A stretch of DNA of 64,000 nucleotides, taken from positions 33,255,668-33,319,667 of the forward strand of contig NC_092569.1 of the NCBI RefSeq assembly GCF_037975245.1. The letters are read 5' to 3'. Under the pieces are notes generated by a model. The model searched no databases, was not told the origin of the DNA, and was given only the letters and a program-made list of their open reading frames with translations. The position numbers were made by a program, and so were the translations under genes. This DNA comes from Apostichopus japonicus (taxonomy: Eukaryota; Echinodermata; Holothuroidea; Aspidochirotida; Stichopodidae). Below are positions 1 through 12,612 of the stretch, piece after piece; the stretch's first letter is position 1; each line of letters starts with the position of its first letter.

Positions 1-2260
1 GAATATTACGATTGGTGAGCTATCGGCTCTATTCAACTGTAACTTTCTGGAAACTTAGATATGTTCTTTTTTGAAATGTTGTGCGTTATCGAGCATTATT
101 CTGAACACAATTATCTCAATTTATTACTTTATTGCATTTATTATCTTGCCCTTATATTTTCTGCTGATAGCCCCACTATCCTTACTGTACATTCTGTATC
201 ATTTGTTGATACCCAATTAAGAATTACATCATTGATTTTTTTTTGAGAATCAAACAAAGGCGTAAAAAGAAAATCTAAAACAGAAATTTACTAGGCAGAA
301 AATCTACCTTTTACATGTCTTTTTAGAGGCTAAACTATTTAAAATCAACACGAATCTCTTGGAGGAGAACTTTGAAACGTACCAAATACATATACATATT
401 GAAATGTCTAAATGTTATTTCTTAAATAAATCTCAAATTCACACATTTTGTTTTTAATACAACACGTTTCTCGTCCATATTGCGTGCAAAGCCTAAGCGG
501 TCTTGTAACGAGTGCATACGGGTTTTAAAACCCTACATATGATGAAGTATCCATTAACCTATGCTAAGAAAAATAACGTTATGGTTAACTTGTGAACTAA
601 TCGGTTGTTTATCAAAGCAAATATCGGATGAAATTTAAAATGCGAATGTATAAAGCAAGTAACAATTTAAAAAAAAAAACTGAGAAGTTATTCCTTCATG
701 ATGATAATTTGTTCCTTCAATTCATAAAATAATTCACAAAATTTATCTCTCCGTCAAAATGACTGCCGAACTAGTATGATAACATAAATAAAGTTAAGCT
801 TTTGATTTTATAAAAGAACAAATATGCATACGGAAATGATAATTAAACTTTTGAATAAGTTTAATATCTAAATTGCTATATTTACAACGTTATACTGATA
901 TCATCAATCTGTTGGATTTAGTATTCAAAAAAAAAAAATTCCTAATACACAGAAGTTTTATATCTCAAAACTAAAGTATTGATAGGTTTCTCTTGTACAT
1001 AAAAATGGCAGCTTTACGCAGTATAGCAGAAATGTATTTTTTTTTGAGCTAAGAAAACCTCAGTATTGTAACAGTTAACATTAGAGCAATCCAAGCACTT
1101 TCAAATTGGCTTTTCACAAAATTGTTAATATGTTTAGTATTACAATATACAACTGACAACAACTTGGAAATTTGCTCGTTGGCAGGTATCTGTAAAACAT
1201 TACACGACCAACGCATTAATGTAACACACATTTCAATACAGGCAAGTACGTACGAATATATATGATCAGTACATCATGTAAATACCCAAGAGGAAACAGA
1301 ATGTATCTTTAAATGATCAACACTTATTAGCCAAACATCCCCAAAACACCTTATATTCGATACAGGTAATTTGGCAACCAATATTTAAAATCCAAATATC
1401 GTCTCCATTATTGTTATGTACAAAATGTTTATCTTAATAATTCTGTATTTTGTCTTGAAACATTTATTTTTTATGACCAAGCAATGTCATCCTAATATTC
1501 CTTCTTAAAATGTATCAACCTCCTAATTTCAATCGTTCCCCTTACGGGTTAAATTAACACTGTATGTTCTCCAATGTTTTGTTTTCCCTCTGGCGGTCAT
1601 AGCATCGTATTACACATGTATATGTTAAAAATGTATTTGATTCGGTCATGTGCGTTAATCATAGGAATGATTTTTAACTCATGTTAATGTAATAATATTT
1701 TCATAGATTTTTTTAAATTTTTATATATTTAAATAGTCGACATATTTGTAAGAATGTTGCACGAAACGCTGCTTTAAGAATAAAATTAAAGTACGATAAT
1801 TATAGACTAAATTTTATGAAAAGTGATAGGATATTAGTACATATTAAGTACATAAAAACATAATGTGAAAAGTTCTAAGTTCTGAAATTGTGCCTGTAGC
1901 ATCAGAAAGAGCGTCTACTAACCGTCAATAAAAAAACAAGTTTCATGCTAAGAATATTTTTTTTTAAAGTTGTACCAAACCAATGTCAATTTAAAGGAGA
2001 ATAGTAACAAAAAACGTGTTTATTAACATTACTCAATCAACCCAGACAAAACATAAATAAATGCGTATATCTTCTCGCTGTGCGCTTCCGTTGTAAAGTT
2101 CCTGATTCTGTTTTTCAAAAGAACAAAACTGTAGAAATGTTATAATTTATGATTTAGAGCTTTCTTGCCCCGTTGTCGTCAAGACAGGCTTGTATCCATC
2201 ATTTCCTCGTTCTTACTAGAAAAGTCTGTAATTAAAAATATTTAAAATATTACCGTGCAA

Positions 2261-2274
2261 CACGTGATCACGTG
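2261..2274. promoter_or_regulatory. Double E-box palindrome CACGTGATCACGTG
   Basis: This is a perfect 14-bp palindrome containing two CACGTG E-boxes. Related copies are at 5,111-5,124, 39,143-39,156, 41,125-41,138 and 58,687-58,700, always at the same place in the intron 1 repeat. CACGTG is the core site of bHLH-ZIP factors such as USF, MITF and Myc. A role as an intronic enhancer of the FReD genes is inference. Confidence 0.4.
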
Positions 2275-3816
2275 GACAAGAACAGTTATTATTCAAAATC
2301 GTGTTGTTTTAGTGAGTCTAGACGAGGTTTAATTGACAAGAATTTTCAAAATGGATATATATAGAAACTCTATAAATTGCTTTACAAGAAGCTTAAACGT
2401 TCTTGTAACGAGAGCATATAGGTTTCGAAACCCCTACATATGATTAAGTATCCATTAACCTATGCTAATAAAAATAACGTTATGAATAACTTGTGAACTA
2501 GTAATTTGTTTATCAAAGAACATCTCGCATGAAATTAAATATGATAATGTATACAACAAGTAACAATATCATTACACAAGTCGCGAAGTTATTCCTTCAC
2601 GATGACAATTTTTTTTCTGTCAATTCATAAAAAGTATTCATATTTTCCGAATACAAAATGTATCTCTCCGTCAAAACCACAGCCAAACTATTATGGTAAA
2701 ATAGATCAAGTTCAGCTTTTTCTAAAACAAATATTCATACGGACATGATTAATAAACTTTTGAATAAGTTTAATATCCAAATTACTATATTTACAACTTT
2801 ATACCGATATGATCAATCTGTTGGATTTAATATTCGAAAGAAGCATCATTCCTAATACAAAGACATTTAATGTGTCAACATAAAGTATCTATGGTTTTTC
2901 ATGTTCATACAAATGGCAGCTTTACACAATATGGCTGATTTTTTTTCAAGACGAGCTAAGAAAACCTTAGTATTGTAACAGTTTATGTGTGCAACATTTA
3001 AAAATCAATTTTAAACTACAAAAACATTAATAGATCAATTCAACATGAGAGCATTCCAAGTACTTTCAAATTCTCGTTCACAAAAGTGTTACTATGTTAA
3101 GTATTATACTGTATATCTGACAATAACTTGGAAATTTGCTCGCTGGGCAGGTATCTGTAAAACATAACACCTTAAAGGCATTAATGTAACGCACTCTTCA
3201 ATACAGCCCCGTAGGCCTACGTACGAATATACATTGATCAGTTCATCATGCAAATACAGAAGAGGAAACAGAATGTATCTTAAAACGATCAACAATTATT
3301 TGCCAAACAACCCCAAAACACTTTATATTTGATACAGGTCAATTGGCAACCGATATTTGTAAGCCAAGTAACCCCCGTCTCCAACAGTTTTATGTACAAA
3401 ATGTTTATTTTAATATTTCTGTATTTTGTCTTGAAGTTTTCTTTTCATGACCCAGCAATATCAATGTTATTGTTCCTTCTTAAAATGTATCAACCCCTAA
3501 ATTTCAATCGTTCCCCTTACGATTGTGCGGATTAAGGTAACACTGTTTGTTCTCAAATGTCTTGTTTTCCTTCTGGCGGTCATAGCATCGTATAACACAT
3601 GCATCTGTTAATAATGTGTTCGATTCGGTCATGTGCGTTTATCATAGGGATGATTTTGACGCATGTCAATGTAATAATCATCAACTAAATTGAGATATTC
3701 TAATAGCCAACATATTTGTAAGAAGTTTGCACGAAACGCCGCATTAGAATAAAAATAAAAACCTAAATGTTATGAAAAGTGAAAATAAATTATGAATGAA
3801 GTATAATAAAAAAGTC

Positions 3817-4705
3817 TGTCATCGTTGCCGATGTGTGCTATTTGCTTAGAGTGACCAAATGGAATTTCCGCTTGGTCGAGGTCGGGCAGAGGTCAATACT
3901 GCCCATTTACTAGTTGCCTTTCATATCCACCTCGATTTGCATACTTATGTAATCGATGCACAATTACGTAATCGATGTATACTTGCGTATTTTGAAGTGC
4001 ACATGCTTCATTCCTCTCCTGGCTCAGAGAGGCGTCGCATGTGTTCCTGCAGCACTGTTCCTTAGTATGTAAGTATTCTAATTGTTTTATATAAGTATTA
4101 AGGGGCTTGATATTGTAATTGTATATCTCTTTTAATATCGCATTATAGATATTTGCCTTTAATGTGATGTTGCTGCATGCTCGTGCCTGTTATTTATTAT
4201 TGCCTTTTTACTGTGTATTTGTTGTTTGCTTATTTGTAAGAGTATCTGGAGTAGAATATATCGCCAGAGGTTATTACTTTGTTGGTGTTCTGTACATTCT
4301 CCAGAAAGCCGCCGTTAACCCCAGAAAGCCGCCGTTAATCCCTGTAAACCCCTGTACACCGCAGTTTGTCGTGCTGTTGGTTTTGCCCGGTAACGATTGT
4401 AAGTTAATTATCAAGAATGTAATTGTCGCCAATCTTTATCTATGTCTTGTTTCATGTTACCAAATGTTATTTGTTATACTTCTTCCTTTTTGTGCATTGT
4501 TTTATAAGAAGAAATATAATGCATTATTATGTTATTATTGATTTGTTCAATTCATGTGTTTATTTCACCAATGTTTGTATATTATTGTATTGATATCTTT
4601 ACTTTCTAGTTTTCACCGTGGTCTTGTTCAAACCACGCGTGTGAATAAATGGGCTAAAACATACAACCACCTTGTTCAGCTTCATTGAGCGTCGTCTCGG
4701 TGACA
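3817..4705 (+). mobile_element. Solo LTR of an LTR retrotransposon
   Basis: This 889-bp block begins TGTCATC and ends CGGTGACA, so it has TG...CA ends with a short inverted TGTCA/TGACA. It interrupts sequence that is continuous in the duplicates, for example 40,731 'aagtcaatgtgaaacg'. Flanking AGTC (3,813-3,816) and AATC (4,706-4,709) look like a 4-bp target duplication with one change. A TATA-like box near 4,090 and AATAAA near 4,644 fit LTR regulatory layout. No internal coding region or second LTR is present, so it is a solo LTR. The short open frames inside it are not genes. Confidence 0.7.
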
Positions 4706-7700
4706 AATCAATGTGAAACGTTGTTAGTTTTTGAAATTTTGCATATAATATCAAGAAGATCGTCTACTAAACCACAATCGTAAAAAAGATTCATGCTAAG
4801 ATTTTTGTTTTAATTGTACCAAACCAATGTCAAGATAAAGGAGAATAGTAAAACAGACTTGTTTATTAACATTACTCAATCATCCCAGACAAAACAAGAA
4901 ATAAATGCGTATGCCTTCTCGCTGTGCGTTTCCGTTGTAAAGTTCCTGATTCTGTTTTTTTAAAGAACAAAACTGTAGAAAGTTTTGAATTTATGATTCA
5001 GAGCTTTTTGCCACGTTGTCGAGAAGACAGGCCTTGTATCCATCATTTCCTCGTTTCTTGCATGCAAAGTCTATAATTTAAAAACAAATATTGAAAATGT
5101 TACCATACAACACGTGATCACGTAGGCAAGAACGGCTATTATTCAAAATCGTGTTGTTTTGAGAGAATCTAGATGATGTTGATTTTCATAAAATTTCAAA
5201 ATGGATATAACTTTACAGAGTCATATTTGAAATTTGATGTGTCTGTTGAACAGTTAACTATCATTTCTTTTAAAGTTAACAGATATCGTTTACTTAGGCA
5301 CTTATATATTTTCATAACTACTCTGACAAAAATATCGTTTTGAAAACGAATTTTTGCACGACTGGTATATCATTAGCTTATTTCTCCCAACATACTTAAT
5401 TGACGAATTATCGGATAATCTCAGCACATGTAAACCATGTAAGAGTTGTCGTGAACCAATGCACAAATAAAGTACTAACTAATTCTAATATGTAATATTC
5501 AATAGGATAAATGTGATGTCTAACTGAATTAGACGGGTAGTGCATTTCAAGCAATATATCTGAATTATTTCCTCCTTCAACGCAGTATCTTACTTTCTTT
5601 CATACGAAGCTTTTCGCACAGGCGTCAAATGACACTTCCTTTTATATCAAGGGACGAAAAGAAAAATATGTGTCGTTATGATATTATGTGTTATCCTTGA
5701 CTTAGGATACTTCAGAGAATTACGCCAACCATAGGTAAAAAAAAATATTCATGCACGTTTTGTTATGAACAAGAATTTGTTTTCATGGGAGCTGGGTTCA
5801 CGGGGATATTGTGGGGCTTTCAAGAATGGTGTTCTGTCTTAAATGGATACAGTAAACGTAAATTTGCCAAAAGAGTATCCGTTTTTGCTGATGTAGACAA
5901 AGGGTAATCAAAACAGTTTTCGTTATGGATACGCTAACTTGTCTTTTGATATACATGAGGTTATTTTGATTGAGCGTGAATCGTCATATATGTGTTAAGC
6001 TTTGCACAAATATGTTCAACTCCGATCTTAAACTTGTTTTTTTTTATTTATAAAAATATAAAATATTACTTTAACAATGTTTTTGTAGGTTACAGATTAC
6101 TCTGCATAATGTGTGTATATTGAAAGCCTTAGTTATTGCATACGTTCTGAGTACAATATTTCTAAAAAATATCGACATATTTTCTATGAGCAAAAAGTTG
6201 TCGCAAAAAGTTGTAACAGTTGTAGCTTTTAGGCGAAAGAATGTTGACAATTTGCGTCAGTAACTGGGGCGTAAAACGTATACGTGTTTTGTGATGTTGA
6301 AGACAAAAAAGATATATTGTGTTGTTGATGCTTGTCCAAGTCAATCAAGTGGTTTGTACGTATCGAAACAAACAATACTCTTCTTCACAACGGATGAATT
6401 TTCAATTTTGGTTGGTTGCCCTTTTTTGGACATATTTTCAAAACTTGGCTAATTTCAAGCTTTGAGGGTAAATTGCACGTTGTCCCAGTGTATAAGTACC
6501 TCATTAGCATAATATATCCAGTTTCCCGCTATAGATAATTTCACTTAGCTTACAAACGAACACCACTAGGAGATCAAAGATTTACGGATCATGAATTTTC
6601 TTCATTTCTTTTCAAGAAGCTCAGAATAAAGTGTCTCATTGTAAAAATAGAATACAATTTGATGAATATTGTAACTAGAATACGTTTGCAAATAGTTCGA
6701 AATTTCTGCAATTATTTCTTCTTTTTTTTACTTAAATTTCAACAGAAAACGTTGAATTCTTGAATTGCATCGTTTCTGCATAATAGAGACCTTTTCCTTT
6801 TTTGGTAATATGTTAAGGAAGCGTTTGAGGGACACGACCACATTGCAAAACGTCATAAATCTTAAAATCACTGTTTTTAAGAGATGTTCTTAGTATGTGA
6901 AAAAGTGAAAAGGTGAAAATTACCGCTTTTGGTCAATAATATGCAACCTGGGAGCGTTCCAAACAACCTTGGCGGTCTTCAAGGTTTTTTATATTGATAA
7001 AAGCCTAATGATATCAACTATTTTTCTTTTATATTTCACAACACATCTGCAATTAACAACATTCATTACTGCAAAAAAAAAAAATTCATCCGTAAACTGT
7101 ACAGTCGAATACATATATTTTTAAGGACGTGGGTAAGGTTTCAATTTGTTTTTAATCCATGGATAATGCTGATGTTTGTACTTTTAATTTTCTTTCAATA
7201 ATATATTGTAGGTTTTTTTTTTCGCTTTCTCAGATAATATGTCATTCACATTTCGATTAGCATAATGCACAGGGAATTATTACTTTCATCTGCTTATCGT
7301 AGTTATGATCGTTTAATTAAGTTAGTGTATGGTGACTCATGATTGTTTTATGTATAGTAATGATAAATAAGAAGTATTAGAAGACATGCAAACAGACATA
7401 TAATCATATTTTCAAACAATTAAAGCTATTCAATAAAACCTACTTCTAATATTAGCTATGCTTATAAGCAGTATAATCAATGTTAAAGAAATATTAAGAT
7501 TGTGAAACATTTTATTACTGCTTAGATTTTGGAATGTGAAATTTTCTTTCCGTTCTTATCATCTTTTTTCTATAATAATTGACAAGTTGGAAATAGTTCA
7601 TTTATTTGAATCAAGAGCGAAGGCGAAATCAGATTTTATTTTAATAGGCTATACAAATCTGTTTTGTATATTTAAACTTAAAATGATAGTATCTGTTAAA

Positions 7701-8242
7701 ATGAAGGTGTAATAGATAGGCGTATGTCCTGTTTTTTTTGTTTTTGTGATACATTGACCTTCGTACAACCTTCTTAACTCGATATTGTTTCTTCAGAATG
7801 TACTTTGCTTAATCGTACATTTCCTTTATTTTTTTGTTACATCAGATATCGTCAAGTACAAGAGTCAACGATTCAAGTAAGTTTTCGTTCTGTAAGGGTA
7901 ACGGTTAATATAAACTACCGAAAACTAAACAATTAACATAAGTTTGTTATCTAAATCATAATTCGGGAAAAAAAGTTTAATATAGAAAAGAACCATCTAG
8001 ATGTTCTTCATATGTGGTACTTTCTCCTATTTCAATTTGTACGATAAATAATAATTTACAATTCTCAATAATTTCCTCGTACTGTGTACTGAAGTAGTTT
8101 TAGCGCTGATTGGGGTAAATTGTAGATACTCAGCGATAATAAAACTGAAAGAAATACAAGTCATTAGTCAATATTTATTTCAAGCAATAAAAATAGTTCC
8201 GATTATATTTATTCATATTTGTTAGTAATTTGTGCAAAGTAA

Positions 8243-8292
8243 GTTGGCCTGACGTTTCGATCCTAGCAAGGTCTTCTTCAGAGGCTAAATGG
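8243..8292 (-). ncRNA. Hammerhead-ribozyme-like motif (Penelope-type repeat remnant)
   Basis: On the - strand this reads CTGAAGA, then a short stem-loop, then GATCGAAACGTCAGGCC. This matches the CUGANGA and GAAA core boxes of hammerhead ribozymes. The second core stem is imperfect in this copy. A sister copy lies at 44,411-44,456. Such motifs are known in Penelope-like retroelements. No reverse transcriptase is visible nearby, so this is at best a short remnant. Confidence 0.35.
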
Positions 8293-8778
8293 CAAGTAAC
8301 AGTAACATAAGGGACAAAACACGCACTTTGTTTAGACTTTGCATACTGTAGGCTTGTTCAATAATTTGGCACTTTTATATCTCAGGTCAGTGCTGATGAA
8401 CGTTAGATTGTTGTAAGCTAAAAAAAGGTCCAAATCATACCCTCATGTCTAGGAAAGCTATAACTAATCATGTTTGTTTATGTGACCATGTCGCCACAGA
8501 GTCACGGTAGTTCTTTGCGTTAGATTTTCATTTCAAATAAAATATACTTGCTTATATTAGCCTACATGAATATAAGCCTTAAATGATTGTATACATTTTC
8601 TTGTGGTTCATAGTAATTACCATGTTATGTTTACTGTGTTGTTTAAAAAAAAACTATTGCAATGTAGCCATGTATTATATTTCTCTTGAAATAATTCTTT
8701 ACATATGGAACTGTTTCTGCAAAAATTATGATTTTTTCTCATCTTTTTCTTTACATTATCGTGGTGCTAGACTTGCAG

Positions 8779-8943
8779 TATTTTCTATTCCAAACTCCGG
8801 AGTATCCAAGGGATTGTCATGAAGTACTTAACCAATGCTCTTCTACCAACGCCAAATCCGGTGTATACCTGATTAAACCTGACCAGTATCCGGAACCATT
8901 TCAGACATATTGTGATCACAACACTACATCTGGAGGTTGGACA
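8779..8943 (+). pseudogene. Copy 1 exon 2: start of first FReD
   Basis: The 165-bp exon is phase 0 at both ends and runs from an acceptor ending cttgcag to donor gtaagt. It encodes the N-terminal FReD signature PRDCHEVL, a GVYLIKPD strand and the SGGWT motif before the usual intron. The acceptor is chosen so that it splices in phase to the signal exons seen in the other copies. Confidence 0.8.
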
Positions 8944-9342
8944 GTAAGTAATATCTTTCAAGACACGAACACTTACAGTCACAGACGTTACTCTCGAAGA
9001 CACACTTTGTAGAACATATTGGAATTTTCAGTCCATTTTAGTTGTACAGTGTGTCGGGTGATATACCTTGTACGATGTATGAATATTTGAAGCATAATAT
9101 CGGAAACAAAACTACCCAGAGTAATTACATTGAATTTTAATACGATTAGACAACTTATTGTATGTGCATACCAATTGTAGTGATCTAGATATGTATAAAG
9201 ATAAGATATAACGCAACATCACAAAAGTGTTCTATCCTCTTCGTTTTTCTTGATGTGAGCCGCAAATTTTGGCTATAAGGTTTAGATCATAAGATAATGA
9301 AATTTATTCGTTAGTTGTCTACGTATCTTTTGAATTCTTCAG

Positions 9343-9605
9343 GTCATACAACGACGTGTTGATGGATCAATCGGTAATCGAACCTGGGACGAATACAAAA
9401 ACGGAATTGGTTTCTTAGGCAGTGAATTTCTGATAGGTAATGAAAAGTTAGCTCATTTGATAAACCAAAAGAGGTACCAGCTGCGCATCGAGCTAGAGAA
9501 TTATGCAGGTCAGTCATATTCATTGACATACGACAACTTTCGCATTGAAGGATGAATGGGGGAATTTTTCTATAACAAGTCTTGGTGTTGTCGATGGAAT
9601 AACAG
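9343..9605 (+). pseudogene. Copy 1 exon 3 with +1 frameshift
   Basis: It encodes VIQRRVDGS, EYKNGIGF and GSEFLIGNEKL, the typical FReD B-subdomain core. It is 263 bp against 265 bp in copies 2 and 3, because of a 3-bp deletion (lost Phe) and a 1-bp insertion near 9,547. The insertion makes TGA at 9,553-9,555. Confidence 0.85.
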
Positions 9606-9964
9606 GTTAGGCTTTTTTTTAAATTATTTTCTCCATATCTTTGTACTCAAAACGGAAATTGAGGAATGCCTAAAGAAAAGTTTCAATAGAGGAAATGATT
9701 ATCATACACAACTATATTGATTGATTCCCATAGTCGAATACTTGAAAATGTAATAATATTTTGTGTGTGTGACATAAATAAGTATAAGTTGAATGAGACT
9801 TAACAATAACATATCCCGCTTACATTTCATCCTGCGTTAACAATCAGCAAATGTTCCCAGCGGCCAGAGCATTACGATGGTAGCACGATGCGCTAATAAC
9901 GTAATGTAATAACAGTGAGTTAACACTTCAAGCTAGGAATAACTTGTGGTTTCAATTTCCCCAG

Positions 9965-10173
9965 ATTTACCCATTACCTGGTGCTCATCCAACAAGGATA
10001 ATTATGACAATACATGTGAAAGAACTTGTGAGAATCCGAATGATTGCGTCACACCTGATCCAGCGGATCCAGAGAGATGTCTTTGTCCAGAAAAGCACAT
10101 GGTTCTTGAAGACAGCTGCATACATCAAGAGCAATGTGGCTGTTACGTCCAAGAGGAAGGCGTCGTATTAGCA
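9965..10173 (+). pseudogene. Copy 1 exon 4: TIL domain
   Basis: This 209-bp exon enters in phase 1 and leaves in phase 0. The cysteine pattern C..NTCERTC...DC...RCLCPE...DSC...QCGCY fits a trypsin-inhibitor-like (TIL) module running into TILa. The reading frame itself is undamaged. Confidence 0.75.
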
Positions 10174-10554
10174 GTAAGTTTATTTGATGCCGTGCACAAG
10201 TCTTAATGTATAACATGAAAAGTATACTATAACATAACATCGTGGATTTCAATTGATTGACCTTACTTTTTATTTTATCTGTTATTAATTCTCATGATTA
10301 TTGATGATATTGACTTTCACTTCCATTTCGGTTTTACATGTTCTTGCAAAAGTAATTGAGACCTAGCAAAACTACAAGGCATCCAAAGCAATTACACCCT
10401 GAAGGATGAACTTTACCTCATATATTTAAAACCCTCACGACCATTTAGTAGTAGAAATTCAGTTTTACTCAAAGAGCGTTACCAAGCGTTGTACCAACTA
10501 AACATTGATTTTACTTTCACTGAAATTTGTCTTTTAAACATTTATCATTTCCAG

Positions 10555-10854
10555 GAGAGTGAATCTTACATTAATTCTGACTGTTCCTTACGGATAACTT
10601 GCAACAGTAACGTACTTACAAGTGAGAGTTACAGTTGTAGCGCAGACGCAACCTGCGAGAAGCAGAATGATGTCCGTAGATGTTACTGTAACGAATGGTT
10701 TGAAGGTGATGGTCTTACATGTACCCGTAGTGGACCTGTAGATTGTTCTGATCTGTACGCAGCAAACAGAACAAATAACGGAGCATATACCATTTATCCC
10801 GCTGGAAGCTCTGGTTTTGAAGTATATTGTGAAATGTCTAGTGGTGGTTGGACA
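10555..10854 (+). pseudogene. Copy 1 exon 5: TILa/EGF-like and start of second FReD
   Basis: This 300-bp exon is phase 0 at both ends. It encodes the second half of a TILa module, an EGF-like segment ending GDGLTC, then DCSDLY and SSGGWT of the second FReD. The frame is intact. Confidence 0.75.
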
Positions 10855-11106
10855 GTAAGTTTTAACTATTGAAAAAACAGAACTTTATCATGTTAACTTT
10901 TTATTTTCTCATATAACAGGACTTCTTTCACTAACATTTTAATTAAATAATTCAATTATTTGATTAAATTGATCCGTCTTCCTATCGCTTTAATCCAATC
11001 GGATATTGACCTTCACCAATCAATTTATCTAAATTATTGTAGTACAAATGAGATATTTCATATATTACTCACATCCAATCGATAAACTCGTTGATTTTCA
11101 TTCTAG

Positions 11107-11368
11107 ATTTTGCAACGACGTACAAGTAGCTCCGTCAGCTTTTATCGAAACTGGAATGAGTACAAAAACGGGTTTGGAATCCCACCAGGAGATCATTGGA
11201 TTGGCAACGATAAAATATACAAATTGACAAATCAAAAAGCCTACCAACTCCTAATAGAAAAGACAAACACGGAAGGTTCAACATACCACAGCCGTTATTC
11301 ATCTTTCAGCATCAGTAACGAGGGAGACAAATACCAACTCTCTTTGCGTGGCTACAATGGAAATGCTG
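11107..11368 (+). pseudogene. Copy 1 exon 6: second FReD, middle
   Basis: This 262-bp exon enters in phase 0 and leaves in phase 1. It encodes ILQRRTSSSVSFYRNW, GDHWIGNDKIY and the strands up to GYNGNAG. The frame is open. A gtatgt donor follows. Confidence 0.75.
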
Positions 11369-12612
11369 GTATGTATTGTGCTAAATGACAATCATACGCA
11401 GACTTGTAGTTATTACGTAATATCATTCTTGCATAACTACCTGTAGTCGTAATCACACTCTTGGATTTGTACTCGTACATATACTCAGGTCATGTTATAC
11501 ATCTAGTGTATATACTAATGTCAAACTGTATTAGACGTCGAGCTTTGAGTCCCGTGCGCATTGCTCATTAAACAATTGCCTTGCATTTTAGCACGTGTTG
11601 GTAAAATGATATATTGTTGTAACATCATAATATATCGTATCAACCACTCTTATATAGTTAGTAGCGTCTGCCTGCTCGCAAATGTCGAGCTTAAAACATT
11701 AAGGAATAATAACCAGTCTGGAAACCTAAGAACTGCTGCAGCATTTCAGCTTACTTTGTGATTGAAATATGTTATTAAAGAGTGAATTAAATTAATTTCT
11801 TAAAGAACGACTTTATCATTTCCAAACAAAAGAAAATTACGTTTCATTGTTTCATTTGACCATGCAATATTTGTTCATTACATTGATTGAGAGGCCAATG
11901 ATATTACAGTAATAACAACAAAAGTATCAAATAATTCGGACATTTTTTAAGAGATCAGTCGAGACGAATTGTATGTGCTACATTCTTAAAGAGCATTATT
12001 TGCCGCATTTCTTATCATTAGAAATGTTTAATCATATGGTAAACTATTAGTTTGTTGATATCAAATTAAAGTAATCCGTCAGTATGAAATATAGGACGTT
12101 ATCACGAGAGAAGATGATGACATGAATGATACAATCAAACACTTTATTACTCTCCCTCTTATTTGAACACCTAGCATATATTGAATAGTCAAAACTATAT
12201 ATTTCACAAAATGCCGAAAGTGAATGCTTCAACAAATGCACCTTTTACCATTCTGTTAATCTGACACACAGTACTATATTATGAATTAATATTTGTCGAA
12301 GGAAGAGAAATATTAATATGAATACAATATATACATAAAGAAATATATTGTAATACTTCACGATGTTCGCAAATGATGTCCGAGACGAATTGGCAGAATT
12401 GAAACCGCTCCAATAAAATACGCAAACATGACTCCAGCACAAAAATATTACGTAAGCCCAAACTTCAACGAACAAACAACAAACGCAATTATACCCGACA
12501 ACTACAGCAAACGACTCCAAAGTGACATAATAATGTCCATTTATAAAAAAGGAAAAAACTTCATATTTTACAAGAAAACACCTTCATTCATTATTCGCTA
12601 ATTTCCTTCCAG

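Larger units (their letters stand above)
470..5215. repeat. Nested tandem duplication inside intron 1 (unit 1)
   Basis: Two consecutive blocks, about 470-2,395 and 2,396-5,215, repeat the same landmarks in the same order. These are the 'ttcttgtaacga' start, 'ctgttggattta', 'gatcagt(t/a)catcatg', 'ccctctggcggtcat' and the CACGTGATCACGT palindrome. The second block is longer only because an 889-bp LTR sits in it. The same pair occurs in unit 2 (37,443-41,250), while unit 3 has a single block (about 57.15-58.8 kb). Confidence 0.75.
1..8778 (+). other. Intron 1 of FReD gene copy 1 (left end outside window)
   Basis: This stretch aligns with 36,981-44,947, the large first intron of copy 2, from its very first bases. 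By that alignment the signal-peptide exon of copy 1 should lie roughly 270 bp left of the window. It holds a nested tandem duplication, two E-box palindromes, a solo LTR that accounts for its extra length over copy 2, and a hammerhead-like repeat. No open frame is conserved between the duplicated units, so I see no gene here. Confidence 0.7.

Noticed and set aside
3859-4541. Open frames of 68 and 125 codons
   Set aside because: Both lie inside the solo LTR and resemble no LTR-element protein.
8583-8822. Open frame overlapping the start of copy 1 exon 2, considered as an alternative N-terminus
   Set aside because: It is in a different frame from the FReD exon. The in-frame Met at 8,728 is not conserved in copies 2 and 3, and real signal exons are found far upstream.
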